DNA from: UBA1240 sp045599185
GTDB lineage: Bacteria; Spirochaetota; Spirochaetia; Treponematales; Treponemataceae
Reading direction: 5' to 3'
DNA length: 64,000 nt
Assembly (NCBI GenBank): GCA_045599185.1
Contig: JAZRVO010000006.1
Span: forward strand, 62,001 to 126,000
Shown here: positions 50,592-58,705 of the stretch, one piece after another
Layout of the letters: each line of letters begins with the position of its first letter
Numbering within the stretch: position 1 is the stretch's first letter
Notes under the pieces: generated by a model
Told to the model about the DNA's origin: nothing
Seen by the model: only the letters and a program-made list of their open reading frames with translations
Databases searched by the model: none
Translations under genes and position numbers: made by a program

Positions 50592-50706
50592 TCCGAATAT
50601 CAAGTTTGAAAAATTTACAAAAAAGCAACCTTCAGGCAGTTCCTGCCACGAAAAAAAGGACTTGTGCATGCGCGCGGCGTATTTTTTTCGTGTCCGCGCC
50701 TGCCCT
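50592..50706 (-). repeat. R1 dispersed intergenic repeat, copy B
   Basis: Read on the minus strand it follows copy A closely: GGCAGGCGCGGACACGAAAA, then ATACGCCGCGCGCATGCACA, then CTGCCTGAAGGTTGCTTTTT and GTAAATTTTTCAAAC. The copies differ mainly by transitions in the GC-rich core. Confidence 0.75.
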
Positions 50707-50770
50707 GCGCTTGCTTTAAGGAAGGGTAAAATTACACAAGTTCTGTCATGATGAACTAGTACAGAAGTTG

Positions 50771-50830
50771 ACGCAGTTTTTTTGGAATTACACCAAGCAA
50801 AAATCAGAGACAAATCAAACAGCAAACGCA
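50771..50830 (+). repeat. R2 dispersed repeat, copy c (degraded)
   Basis: GACGCAGTTTTTTTGG, ACACCAAGCAAAAATCAGAG and AAATCAAACAGCAAACGC follow the R2 consensus with several changes. Confidence 0.6.
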
Positions 50831-50929
50831 AGGCGGCTGCGCACAGCATTTGCCGAAGATTCCGAATTAAATTCGGAATGACAGGATGACAGAATAAGAA
50901 AAACACAAGCTAACTTACACCAAAATGGA

Positions 50930-50985
50930 CGTAGTTTTTTGCCTATATCAAGCAACAGTTAGTGACAGCGTAAAAAGCAAAAGCT
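50930..50985 (+). repeat. R2 dispersed repeat, copy d
   Basis: CGTAGTTTTTTGCC, ATCAAGCAACAGTTAGTGAC and AAAAAGCAAAAGC follow R2. It abuts the mutS2 stop codon and may serve as its 3' end hairpin. Confidence 0.65.
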
Positions 50986-50986
50986 T

Positions 50987-53557
50987 TTAGTCTTTCAGCG
51001 TAACGTAGGTTTTTCCTGTGCCGCCTTCTTCCGGCCGTGCAAAATGGAATTCTTCTACGGCGCGGCAGGTTTTTAAATATTTGTGAACGCCTTCCTGCAA
51101 GATGCCTGCACCCTTGCCGTGAACAACGGAAAAACTTTTAAGGTGCTGCATGCTGGCCAAATCAATCTGGCGTTCAAGGGCTTTCATTGCTTCTTCGTAG
51201 CGCATGCCCAAAAGCCGCAGTTCAAACTGGGCGCGCTCTGCACTTTTGCCAAAACTTGCACCTGCAATGCCACCGTCATCGTTGCTTTTGGCTAGTTCCA
51301 CGCTTACAGTTGGCTTAAGGCTTTGGGCACTAACCGGCGCAATGGAAAGCAAACTTTCCTTGCACGACATTTTTAGCGTGCCGAAAGCTACCAGCCAGCT
51401 GCCTTTTTTATCCTGAAGCACAATTGTACCGCGCTTGCCCTTATAAAAAACTTCAACGCCGGCTGCAAAACTGGCAGGTGTAATTACCGCATTTTCAGTT
51501 TTTTCGCCGCCATAGGCTGCAAAACCGGCAAGTTCTTCCTGCATGCGGCTGGATTTCTGATAGTCGGCACTGTTCTGCCTGTTTTTTTCCAGTTTTTCGG
51601 CTTCTTCTTTCTGCAAGGATGCAGATTCAGCCCACAGCTGGCTGAGAATTTCATTTTCCTTTTCAATTGCGTCGCTTTCGGCTTTAAGAGATTCGTTCAA
51701 CTCGTTGATGAAACCTTTTACGGCCAGAGTTTTTTCCCGGGTCATTTCGCCTTCGCGTATGGTGCGCACAAGGTTTTCAAGTTTTTTACGGCTATCGTCG
51801 GCAAAATTGTTCAGCCGCCTGTAACCTTGTTCGCGCAGTTCTTTTTCCTTCTGGCGCAGGCGCAGTTCCTTAAGGTCTACGCTGCGGCGTTTTTCCCTAA
51901 TTGCCTGTTCTTCAACCATCTGTTTCTGCTTCAGCTGGTCAAGTTCGTCATATTTCTGGCTTAACTGCTGAATAAGTTTGGAAACGTCGGCTTCGTCACC
52001 GTCAAGATATTTCTGTGCTTTTTGGGCAATTTCTTCGTTTAAGCCGTTGCGCCGTGCAATTTGAAGGGCATGGCTTTCGCCCGGCACGCCCATAATAATG
52101 CGGTAAACCGGCGAAAGGGTATTCTGGTCAAAATCAACCGAAGCATTAAGGCATTCCGGCTTTGTGTAGCCGTAATTTTTCAAAATGCCGTGGTGGGTTG
52201 TTACCAGCACAAAGGATTTTCTTTCAATCAGGTGATCAAGAACAGCCATTGCAATTGCGCCGCCTTCCTGCGGGTCTGTGCCGCTGCCAAGTTCATCCAA
52301 AAGCATAAGGGTTTTGCTTGTTGCGTTCCGGGTCATGTAGGCAATGTTTTTCATGTGGGCACTGAAAGTTGAAAGGCTCTGGTCCATGGACTGTTCATCG
52401 CCGATGTCGGCATAAATGTCGTCAAAAACGGGCAGGGCAGTGCCTTCCGCCGCCGGAACGGGAAAACCGCTCTGGTTGAGTGCGGCAAACAGCGCAACCG
52501 TTTTAAGGCTTACGGTTTTTCCGCCGGTGTTCGGTCCTGTAATGATGATTACCCTTTTGCCCGGCAGAAATGCGATGCTTATGGGCACGGCTTTTGCGCC
52601 TAAAAGCGGATGCCGTCCCTGTTTTATTACCAGCGTCTGTCCGTTTTCTTCGGTGCTGTTTTCGCTTTCGCCTGTTACTGCGGCAAAAACACAGCGGTTT
52701 TCCAGTCCCCAGCGTGCCGCGGCAAATGCCCGGTCAAGTTCCAGCATAATTTTATGGGAACTTGCAAAATCCTGATGAAATGCAGAAAGTTCTTTAGTAA
52801 GTTCCTTTATAATGCGGCGAATTTCTACAGAAAGGCGGTTTTCTTCCTGAATAAGTTCGTTGTTTTTCTGTACGATGTCTTCCGGTTCTATAAAAACCGT
52901 ATGGCCGCTTTGCGAAAGTTCGTGCACAATGCCCCGGACTTTACCCTTGAAATTGGTCTTTAATGCTAAAACCTGCCTGTCGCTTCGCAAAACCGGCAGG
53001 TCTGACTGAAGTGCTTCCTTTAAGTTTGGATCGCCGGTGTATTTTTTCAGCAGGCTTTCTACGTCTCGCTTTATGCCGTTGATTTTGTTTTTTATTGCCC
53101 GTATTTCCGGCAAATCGCGGATTGCGCCGCTTTCGTCGATTATGCGGTAAATCATTTTGTGGGGCGCGTTAAGGTCGCTTAAGGTTTGGCTAAGGGCATC
53201 GATTGCTGTAAGGCCGTTTTTGGCGCAGCATGCCGGGGCTGCGGCTTTTAGCTGGTTTACGCTTGTACAAAACTGACCGAGTGAATTTAAGTCTTCCAGA
53301 TTAAGGGAAGCTCCTTCTACCGTAAAAACAGGCCAAAGGTGGGCAACTTTTTGCCACGGAATGATTTTAAGCGGCTGGTTGTCTAAAAGGGCTTTTGTCC
53401 ATTCTGAAGCAAGGCTTTTGTTTTTTTCAATTGTTTCCGGGCAGGTATCTGGCTCTATGCCGTGCAGAAGGTCTGAACCTTCTTCGCTTGCGGCAAAGTT
53501 TGCAACGGTGTTGCGCACCCGGTAATATTCCAAAATGTTTAGCGTGCGGTTATCCAT
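50987..53557 (-). CDS. mutS2: MutS2 family ATPase/endonuclease
   Basis: An 856-residue MutS2 protein: clamp and lever region without the mismatch-binding MutS domain I, ATPase with Walker A ITGPNTGGKTVSLKT and Walker B TLMLLDELGSGTDPQEGG, a long Lys/Glu coiled coil (about 510-640), a KOW-like segment and a C-terminal Smr domain with FSVVHGKGAGIL. MutS2 acts on branched DNA and, in some bacteria, on collided ribosomes. GGA lies 7 nt before the ATG. An R2 repeat touches the stop codon. Confidence 0.95.
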   Translation of the reverse strand: MDNRTLNILEYYRVRNTVANFAASEEGSDLLHGIEPDTCPETIEKNKSLASEWTKALLDNQPLKIIPWQKVAHLWPVFTVEGASLNLEDLNSLGQFCTSVNQLKAAAPACCAKNGLTAIDALSQTLSDLNAPHKMIYRIIDESGAIRDLPEIRAIKNKINGIKRDVESLLKKYTGDPNLKEALQSDLPVLRSDRQVLALKTNFKGKVRGIVHELSQSGHTVFIEPEDIVQKNNELIQEENRLSVEIRRIIKELTKELSAFHQDFASSHKIMLELDRAFAAARWGLENRCVFAAVTGESENSTEENGQTLVIKQGRHPLLGAKAVPISIAFLPGKRVIIITGPNTGGKTVSLKTVALFAALNQSGFPVPAAEGTALPVFDDIYADIGDEQSMDQSLSTFSAHMKNIAYMTRNATSKTLMLLDELGSGTDPQEGGAIAMAVLDHLIERKSFVLVTTHHGILKNYGYTKPECLNASVDFDQNTLSPVYRIIMGVPGESHALQIARRNGLNEEIAQKAQKYLDGDEADVSKLIQQLSQKYDELDQLKQKQMVEEQAIREKRRSVDLKELRLRQKEKELREQGYRRLNNFADDSRKKLENLVRTIREGEMTREKTLAVKGFINELNESLKAESDAIEKENEILSQLWAESASLQKEEAEKLEKNRQNSADYQKSSRMQEELAGFAAYGGEKTENAVITPASFAAGVEVFYKGKRGTIVLQDKKGSWLVAFGTLKMSCKESLLSIAPVSAQSLKPTVSVELAKSNDDGGIAGASFGKSAERAQFELRLLGMRYEEAMKALERQIDLASMQHLKSFSVVHGKGAGILQEGVHKYLKTCRAVEEFHFARPEEGGTGKTYVTLKD

Positions 53558-53793
53558 GTTTTTTCCGTAATTTTGGTTGAATATTGAATTTTGTAAAAAT
53601 TCTAAAGCTAATAAGAACAGCCTTTACGCAGAACTTATATGAAAAACGGCTTGTATTTTGTACGGCGCATTTTTCGGTTTCTGCCTGCGGCTGTTCTTCC
53701 TGTTTTTTCCGTATTTATTGATGGTTCGTTATCTGCAAAATTTCTTCAAATTTACGTTCATTCTGAAAATTGGAAAGAAAAAGCGTGCGGCGT

Positions 53794-54804
53794 TCAGTCT
53801 TCCCAGCTGCCGGTTATTATTTCTTCCTTTATACGCTGCCAGCTTTCAAAGCGTTCGGCACTTATTACGCCGTCCTGCACAGCCTGCAAAACCTTGCAGC
53901 CGGTTTCGTGGGTGTGGCTGCACGACATTCCAAACTGGCACTGGCCTACAAAGGGAAGGAATTCCTTAAAGTACAAAATCAAATCGTCGGCTTTTATGCC
54001 GTCCAAAACAAAGCGGCGAACGCCGGGGGTGTCTATAATGTGGGCAACTGCGCCAATTCTTCCGTCCATCAGCGATTCGTTAAGCTGCAAATGGTAAAGG
54101 TTGCCGCGCGTGGTGGTGTGCTGGCCGCGGTCGTATTTTTGCGAAAGGCTTCCGGTTTTAAGCACAACGGTAGAATCCAGTACGTTTACTACACTGGATT
54201 TTCCGACTCCGGACTGACCGAAAAATACGCTGCGCCTGTCTTCAAGTATGGAAGCAAGTTCAGGGATTCCTTCGCCTGTTCGCGCTGAAACGCGCAGAAC
54301 CCGGTAGCCGATTCTTTCCCATTCTTTAAGGCGTTTTTCGGCATCGCTTTGACCTATAAGGTCGTATTTGTTGCACAGAATTACTGGCGTTATTTCGGCT
54401 TCTTCGGCCTGCGCCAGAAGGCGGTCTACAAAGCGCGGTCTGAATGGGGGTGAATCCGGCGTGGTAAAGCAGAAAACCTGATCGAGGTTTGCCGCCAGAA
54501 GCTGGGGTGCCCTGCCTTTTACGTTCCAGCGCACAAAAGCGTTTTTGCGCGGAATAAGCGAAAGGATTTGTCCCTGTTTTGAGTCGCTTTCATCGGCTTC
54601 AATTTCTACGCTGTCGCCGGGTGCCAAAGGGTTATAGTATTTTTCCGGGGCTTTAAGTTTTTTGCCCTTAATTGAACACTGTCTGGTTGTTCCGTCATCA
54701 CATTCTACGGTAAAAACATTGTTAGAGCCGCCAATCACTGTACCATTCATATTAAATTGAATTTGCTGGAAAAAATGTTCTGTGTCAAGCTTGAGCTGTT
54801 CCAT
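53794..54804 (-). CDS. rsgA: Ribosome small-subunit maturation GTPase RsgA
   Basis: A 336-residue circularly permuted GTPase: OB fold (about 15-85), GTPase motifs in the order G4 CNKYD, G1 GQSGVGKSSVVN, G3 DTPGV, and a C-terminal zinc finger (CQFGMSCSHTHETGC). It helps 30S assembly. The start codon has no Shine-Dalgarno sequence, and the 440 bp upstream are occupied by repeats and hairpins. The gap of 236 bp to mutS2 (53558-53793) has no convincing gene. Confidence 0.94.
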   Translation of the reverse strand: MEQLKLDTEHFFQQIQFNMNGTVIGGSNNVFTVECDDGTTRQCSIKGKKLKAPEKYYNPLAPGDSVEIEADESDSKQGQILSLIPRKNAFVRWNVKGRAPQLLAANLDQVFCFTTPDSPPFRPRFVDRLLAQAEEAEITPVILCNKYDLIGQSDAEKRLKEWERIGYRVLRVSARTGEGIPELASILEDRRSVFFGQSGVGKSSVVNVLDSTVVLKTGSLSQKYDRGQHTTTRGNLYHLQLNESLMDGRIGAVAHIIDTPGVRRFVLDGIKADDLILYFKEFLPFVGQCQFGMSCSHTHETGCKVLQAVQDGVISAERFESWQRIKEEIITGSWED

Positions 54805-54818
54805 TATCAGTAACTAGT

Positions 54819-55070
54819 GATTTCTCTGTGCTCAAGTTAGAGTTTTGCTTTGCAAAACTCCACTATTTTTCAGTGTTTTGGTAACGTGCTTTTTGATTAA
54901 TCAGCAATTTCTGCTTAGTGTAAGCACGCGTACCAGTTTGCGTTGGCAAACTGGTACCTGCAAAAATTAGCGATTGACAATGCTCAAGGCGGAGTTTTGC
55001 AGGACAAAACTCCGCCAGTTTTCAGTGGTTTAATGGAGTGCTTTTTACATAATCAGCAATTCCTGCTAGA
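54819..55070. repeat. Two direct repeats with large hairpins upstream of rsgA
   Basis: Units at 54819-54916 and 54972-55070 share the same order of blocks: TGCTCAAG, a GAGTTTTG...CAAAACTC hairpin, TTTCAGTG, GTGCTTTTT and AATCAGCAATT-CTGCT. Between them lies another hairpin, TACCAGTTTG-N6-CAAACTGGTA (54931-54956). The second unit's hairpin is extended to GGCGGAGTTTTG/CAAAACTCCGCC. No ORF fits. Confidence 0.75.
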
Positions 55071-55209
55071 ACATTAAAAATGTTTCTGTTTTTGAAGTGC
55101 ACCCCTAAAGATGAATAAAAAGTTCATTTTTGGGCGGTGCTTTTTTTTGCGTAAACGCACATTTAAAAGCGTGTTGCCTGTTTGCTTGCGGCGGCGGAAG
55201 GGCAGGGAT

Positions 55210-55238
55210 TTGAAAAAAGGCAGAAAGTTGGTTAAACT
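55210..55238 (+). promoter_or_regulatory. Promoter of the histidine phosphatase gene, leaderless geometry
   Basis: TTGAAA (55210-55215), a 17-bp spacer and TAAACT (55233-55238). Expected +1 is 55245, the A of the start codon. Confidence 0.65.
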
Positions 55239-55244
55239 TTCGGA

Positions 55245-55823
55245 ATGCTTTATGTAATGCGCCACGGAAAAACTGACTGGAACGCCCTTTATAAGCTGCA
55301 GGGCAGAACTGACATTCCCTTAAATGATGAAGGCCGGAAAATGGCAGAAGATGCCGCCCGTGAATACAAAGACGTTCACTTTGACATTTGTTATTGTTCG
55401 CCTTTGGCAAGGGCGCAGGAAACTGCCAGAATTTTGCTAGCCGGGCGGAATGTGCCGGTTGTTACGGATGAGCGCCTGATTGAAATGAGTTTTGGTGATT
55501 ACGAAGGCGTAGACAATGTTTTTAATCACCCGGAATGGGCTGTGTACAAATTCTTTAAGGATACGGAAAACTATAAGGCTGCAAACGGTGCAGAAAGCCT
55601 GGAAGAACTTTACGGGCGCACCGGGGATTTTTTGCGGCGCGTAGTGAAAAAAGATTTGGAAGCCGGAAAAGATGTTCTGATTGTTGGCCACGGCGCAATG
55701 AACAACAGCCTTATCTGCCAGGTGCGTAAAATCCCCGTAAAAGATTTCTGGACTCTTGAAATTCCAAACTGCAAGCTCATTCCCGTTGAAGGCACAATCA
55801 CTTGTAAAAGTACTGGGAGCTGA
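55245..55823 (+). CDS. Histidine phosphatase (phosphoglycerate mutase family), altered C-terminus
   Basis: A 192-residue branch-1 histidine phosphatase. The RHG motif is VMRHGKTDWN, the catalytic acid is in ERLIEMSFGDYEG and the second His in VGHGAMNNSL. Substrates vary from phosphoglycerate to small phosphorylated metabolites. The last residues (about GTITCKSTGS) do not look like the family and coincide with the switch to AT-rich foreign DNA, so the natural 3' end seems to have been replaced. The core is intact. Confidence 0.88.
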   Translation: MLYVMRHGKTDWNALYKLQGRTDIPLNDEGRKMAEDAAREYKDVHFDICYCSPLARAQETARILLAGRNVPVVTDERLIEMSFGDYEGVDNVFNHPEWAVYKFFKDTENYKAANGAESLEELYGRTGDFLRRVVKKDLEAGKDVLIVGHGAMNNSLICQVRKIPVKDFWTLEIPNCKLIPVEGTITCKSTGS

Positions 55824-56835
55824 AAGGGCAGCAGAAATACTAATGCAACAGGGAATAGATGTAAGTAAAAATAGTACTTTCTCTATGGAACTAATAACAA
55901 GTGCTACAGGAATTTCTGAGGAATCATGGAACCATATGCCTAGTACTGACAAGGAAAAGGTTTATAGTTTATATAAAGAATCTCTAGTGGGCGAACTTCT
56001 GATGAATACGATGGGAGCATCTTGGGATGGAAAAGCGAATAAATGGCAAAATACAGATGGAATTAAGCTGACTATTACTGATAAGGCATATGATGGAAAT
56101 ATTATGGCTGAAGTTCAAAATGGTAAGTATTTGTATTCTACTGTGACAGCAACATTGTTTAGAGATCCTGATAGTTGGAATAGCCTTACTAGTACTGATG
56201 GAATTAATTGGTCTAAAAATGTATCAAATTGGAATAAAGATTCAATACTCTATGAGAAAACTGGAATTAATTATGAATACTATGATAGATTAATAGTTGA
56301 TCACTATCAAACTGTTGATAACTACATGTCTCAGGAAGGAACAAATCAACCGATATATGATTTTTCTAGTAAGCAGTGGATACAAGGAAATACTGTTATA
56401 GGAAATTTTAATATGGGGTATTATACAGATGGACAGGAAATAAGTTATAAATATAAAGATGCGAAGAAAGAAGAAGTCGTGAGAAAATATGAGAATGATT
56501 CTCTGGTTATTAATAATACTTATACCTTGAATAATGTAGTTGGTAATCATGGTGGTATAGGTAATTCATGGAATGATAGATGGCTTGGACATGATACTTC
56601 AAATAATATAAACGGAAGTTATGTTGATACAATATATACTCTTAATGGAAAAGATTATATTACTGGATATTCGGATGGATGTTTTATTACTACGAGGGAA
56701 AACCAGAAAGAATTAATGAATAATCTTAAAAATAAATGGAAGTTTACTAATGGAATACAAATAAAAGGATCGATAATAAACTATAACTACAATGATTATA
56801 TTACTTTATATCCTAATACTAAAGGATGGAAATAG
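55799..56835 (+). pseudogene. 5'-truncated toxin-tip-like fragment
   Basis: A frame of about 345 codons that begins without its own start signal inside the phosphatase 3' end. It opens mid-protein (LVKVLGAERAAEILMQQGID), is visibly AT-rich and uses AGA, ATA and GGA codons unlike its neighbours. Near the end are NHGGIGNS and GYSDGCFITT; the His plus S-x-G-C pair resembles YkuD or DUF5675-type peptidoglycan enzymes. I infer a C-terminal tip of a large polymorphic-toxin-like or surface protein, cut from its parent. Internal ATGs could still give a product. The next gene starts one base after its stop. Confidence 0.55.
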
Positions 56836-56836
56836 A

Positions 56837-57724
56837 ATGAAAAAAAAAGTGATTTTTGTATGTGTTTTTTGTATCACAGTATTTCATGTTTTTGCACAAT
56901 ATATTATTCAGGCAGAAGAGATATTTAAAATGACCTGTGATACAAAATTTCATGAATATAATCAATCTTTTGAAATAGGGAAATTAGCGGATTCCTATGT
57001 TGTATGGAATTTCAATCATGGTATAAAACTTCGTGAAGATTCTTTTTATTGTGATGATGAGAAGTATTCCAGATTTATTTATAATGATGATAAATATATT
57101 GTTTTATATGGATCAAATTTTTTCTTTATTTTTGAGCCTAAGTTATGGCAAACGATAAAATGTTATAGACCTACGGATATAATGAAATACTATGAAGATA
57201 ATTCAACACAAGCAAATGTATTTTATGATGGAAATTATTTACCAAAATATGGAATAAGCAGCATAAAGAATTCGTCTTTTTATTCAGAGCAAGCTAAAAA
57301 TGGAATAATACAATATGTTTCCACATATTTGAATATTATATTAAATGAATATATTGATAATGCTGCATTTATTTTACGAAATCCATGGGTACCCGGAAAA
57401 GATAAAAATTCATCAGGAATCGGAGAATATCTGGAGATAGACTTCGAGAAACCAAAAGATAATTTAGTTGTATTAAACGGTTATGTTGATTTAGAAAAAA
57501 GATATCTTTATAAAGCCAATAATCGAGTAAAAAAGGCAACAATAACATCATTGGATAAAGAAAATCCTTTTGAAATTGAATACGAGTTTGAAGATTATGT
57601 TCACTTCTCTGAAATCAATTTCCCTTGCGCTGTGAATAAAGTACGTTTTACTATTGATGAAGTTTATAAAGGTGAAAAGTGGGATGACACCTGTATTCAG
57701 GCTGTAATTACTAGATGGGAATAA
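56837..57724 (+). CDS. Secreted protein with NADase-type glycan-binding-like domain
   Basis: A 295-residue protein with a signal peptide (cleavage after VFA, about residue 20). The C-terminal half (about 185-295) has the pattern NPWVPGKDKNSSGIGEYLEI, followed by LNGYVDLEKRYLYKANNRVK, and the end VYKGEKWDDTCIQAVIT. This pattern is known from the discoidin-like NADase-type glycan-binding domain. The N-terminal half is unrecognised. It starts one base after the toxin-like fragment with AAGGA upstream, so it was translated with it; an immunity or surface-partner role is inferred. AT-rich like the fragment. Confidence 0.65.
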   Translation: MKKKVIFVCVFCITVFHVFAQYIIQAEEIFKMTCDTKFHEYNQSFEIGKLADSYVVWNFNHGIKLREDSFYCDDEKYSRFIYNDDKYIVLYGSNFFFIFEPKLWQTIKCYRPTDIMKYYEDNSTQANVFYDGNYLPKYGISSIKNSSFYSEQAKNGIIQYVSTYLNIILNEYIDNAAFILRNPWVPGKDKNSSGIGEYLEIDFEKPKDNLVVLNGYVDLEKRYLYKANNRVKKATITSLDKENPFEIEYEFEDYVHFSEINFPCAVNKVRFTIDEVYKGEKWDDTCIQAVITRWE

Positions 57725-57740
57725 TATGTAAAATTTTACT

Positions 57741-57852
57741 GGGGGCGTTACGGGGGCAGCGAGCTGAATAAATTCAGCCCCCGTTAGAAGGGGTAGAGAG
57801 CAATAACGCAAAGCGTTAGTGCGAACGAGGGGAAGGCATTCCCCTTTTTTTA
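57741..57852 (+). ncRNA. GC-rich structured element ending in a terminator
   Basis: In order: ACGGGGG (57750-57756) pairs with CCCCCGT (57778-57784) and encloses GCTGAAT/ATTCAGC; then AACGC-AAA-GCGTT; then AGGGG (57828-57832) with CCCCT (57841-57845) followed by T7. A run of three hairpins in otherwise AT-rich DNA, with no ORF. It may be only an elaborate terminator, or a small RNA or cassette boundary. Confidence 0.5.
57828..57852 (+). terminator. Terminator of the accessory gene pair
   Basis: GGGGA-AGGCAT-TCCCC stem followed by TTTTTTT. Confidence 0.8.
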
Positions 57853-57870
57853 TATCTATCATGCTGTTAG

Positions 57871-58026
57871 AAAAACAAGGGAATAGAAGAACTAGGAAAA
57901 GCATCGTGGGATCAGAAGATATGGTCAGGAGAATTCCTGGGATTTGAACCGCCAAGCATAAGAACTGTAGCAACAGTAGCTGCAGCAGCAGCGCCAGCAT
58001 TTACGGCTTATGCTGAACCATCTAAA
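57871..58026 (+). pseudogene. Remnant of a second large-protein gene
   Basis: An open stretch of about 50 codons with no start: GIEELGKASWDQKIWSGEFL, then GFEPPSIRTVATVAAAAAPA. The Trp-rich start and Ala-rich end read as protein, not noise, and the codon style matches the AT-rich fragment upstream. It runs directly into an R2 repeat. Likely debris of the same type of large gene as 55799-56835. Confidence 0.45.
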
Positions 58027-58031
58027 ACGGG

Positions 58032-58115
58032 GCGCAGTTTTTTTGCCATTACATATAAAGCCCATAGTTTTGCCTGCGCCAAGCAACAGTTAGAGATAAT
58101 TCAAAAAGCAAAAGC
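58032..58115 (+). repeat. R2 dispersed repeat, copy e
   Basis: GGCGCAGTTTTTTTGCC, CGCCAAGCAACAGTTAGAGA and AAAAAGCAAAAGCC follow R2. It lies directly beside the stop of the GNAT gene at 58118 and marks the end of the accessory patch. Confidence 0.65.
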
Positions 58116-58117
58116 CT

Positions 58118-58690
58118 TTACCGGCGGATTTCTTTTTCCAGTCCTAAAAAGGTCAGAATCTCGCCAACGCCGTTCGGGTCATCGTTGCACTGGCCGGTAA
58201 TTGCAAAGCCCAGTTTTTTATACATTGCCTGCGCCTTTGTATTGGTAAGAAGGGTGTCCAGCCGCAAAGCCTTGCAACCCGTTTTTTCTGCAAGACTTTC
58301 GTAAAAGTCCATAAAAATTCTGCCGTAACCCTTGCCCTGAAAAACCGGGTCAACGGCAAAAGTGTGAAGGACCAGCACTTCTTCAGGCTCTGCTGCAATT
58401 TTCCAGTTGTATTTGCCGTAAATTTCCGGCTGAAACTGATTTATAATTCCGCAGGCCACAATTTTGCTGTTGCGGCCTTTATTGGCACAGCCGCTTGTAC
58501 CGGCGGCTTTTTCATCTTCCAGCACGTACATTTCTTCTGCGGCCAGCGCCTTTTGCACGGTTTCCATGGTCGGATACGATTCTTTGTTCCAGCAGGTCTG
58601 CCTGCCGTTTACCGCTTCCCAGTCGCAAACGGCATTGTATATTTCCAGGCAGCGGTTTCCGTCTGCCGCCACAGCTTTTCTAATCTTCAT
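58118..58690 (-). CDS. GNAT-family N-acetyltransferase
   Basis: A 190-residue acetyltransferase with the GNAT fold: the acetyl-CoA site is VLHTFAVDPVFQGKGYGRIF (motif A, Q-G-K-G-Y-G) and the C-terminal motif B is LRLDTLLTNTKAQAMYKKLG. The substrate is unknown. AAAGGA lies 12 nt before the ATG. The next GNAT gene ends 15 bp upstream on the same strand, so the two form a unit of unrelated-looking paralogues. Confidence 0.88.
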   Translation of the reverse strand: MKIRKAVAADGNRCLEIYNAVCDWEAVNGRQTCWNKESYPTMETVQKALAAEEMYVLEDEKAAGTSGCANKGRNSKIVACGIINQFQPEIYGKYNWKIAAEPEEVLVLHTFAVDPVFQGKGYGRIFMDFYESLAEKTGCKALRLDTLLTNTKAQAMYKKLGFAITGQCNDDPNGVGEILTFLGLEKEIRR

Positions 58691-58705
58691 GAAATTTTAA
58701 ATCCT

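Noticed and set aside
53639..54097. Plus-strand frames between mutS2 and rsgA, one with a hydrophobic stretch (RLFFLFFPYLLMVRYLQ)
   Set aside because: They overlap rsgA antisense for most of their length, and no start site or family is recognisable. A short real peptide in 53640-53790 cannot be excluded.
54924..54956. CRISPR array from the repeated hairpins upstream of rsgA
   Set aside because: Only two diverged units of about 98 bp with no regular short repeat/spacer pattern and no cas genes.
57741..57852. Integron attC recombination site
   Set aside because: GTTA and TAAC words are present, but they are not arranged as paired RYYYAAC and GTTRRRY ends around a single imperfect hairpin, and no integrase gene is nearby.
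57548..58000. 150-codon minus-strand frame through the accessory patch
   Set aside because: Crosses the terminator and both coding remnants on the other strand; leucine-rich only because of the opposite-strand GCAGCA tract.
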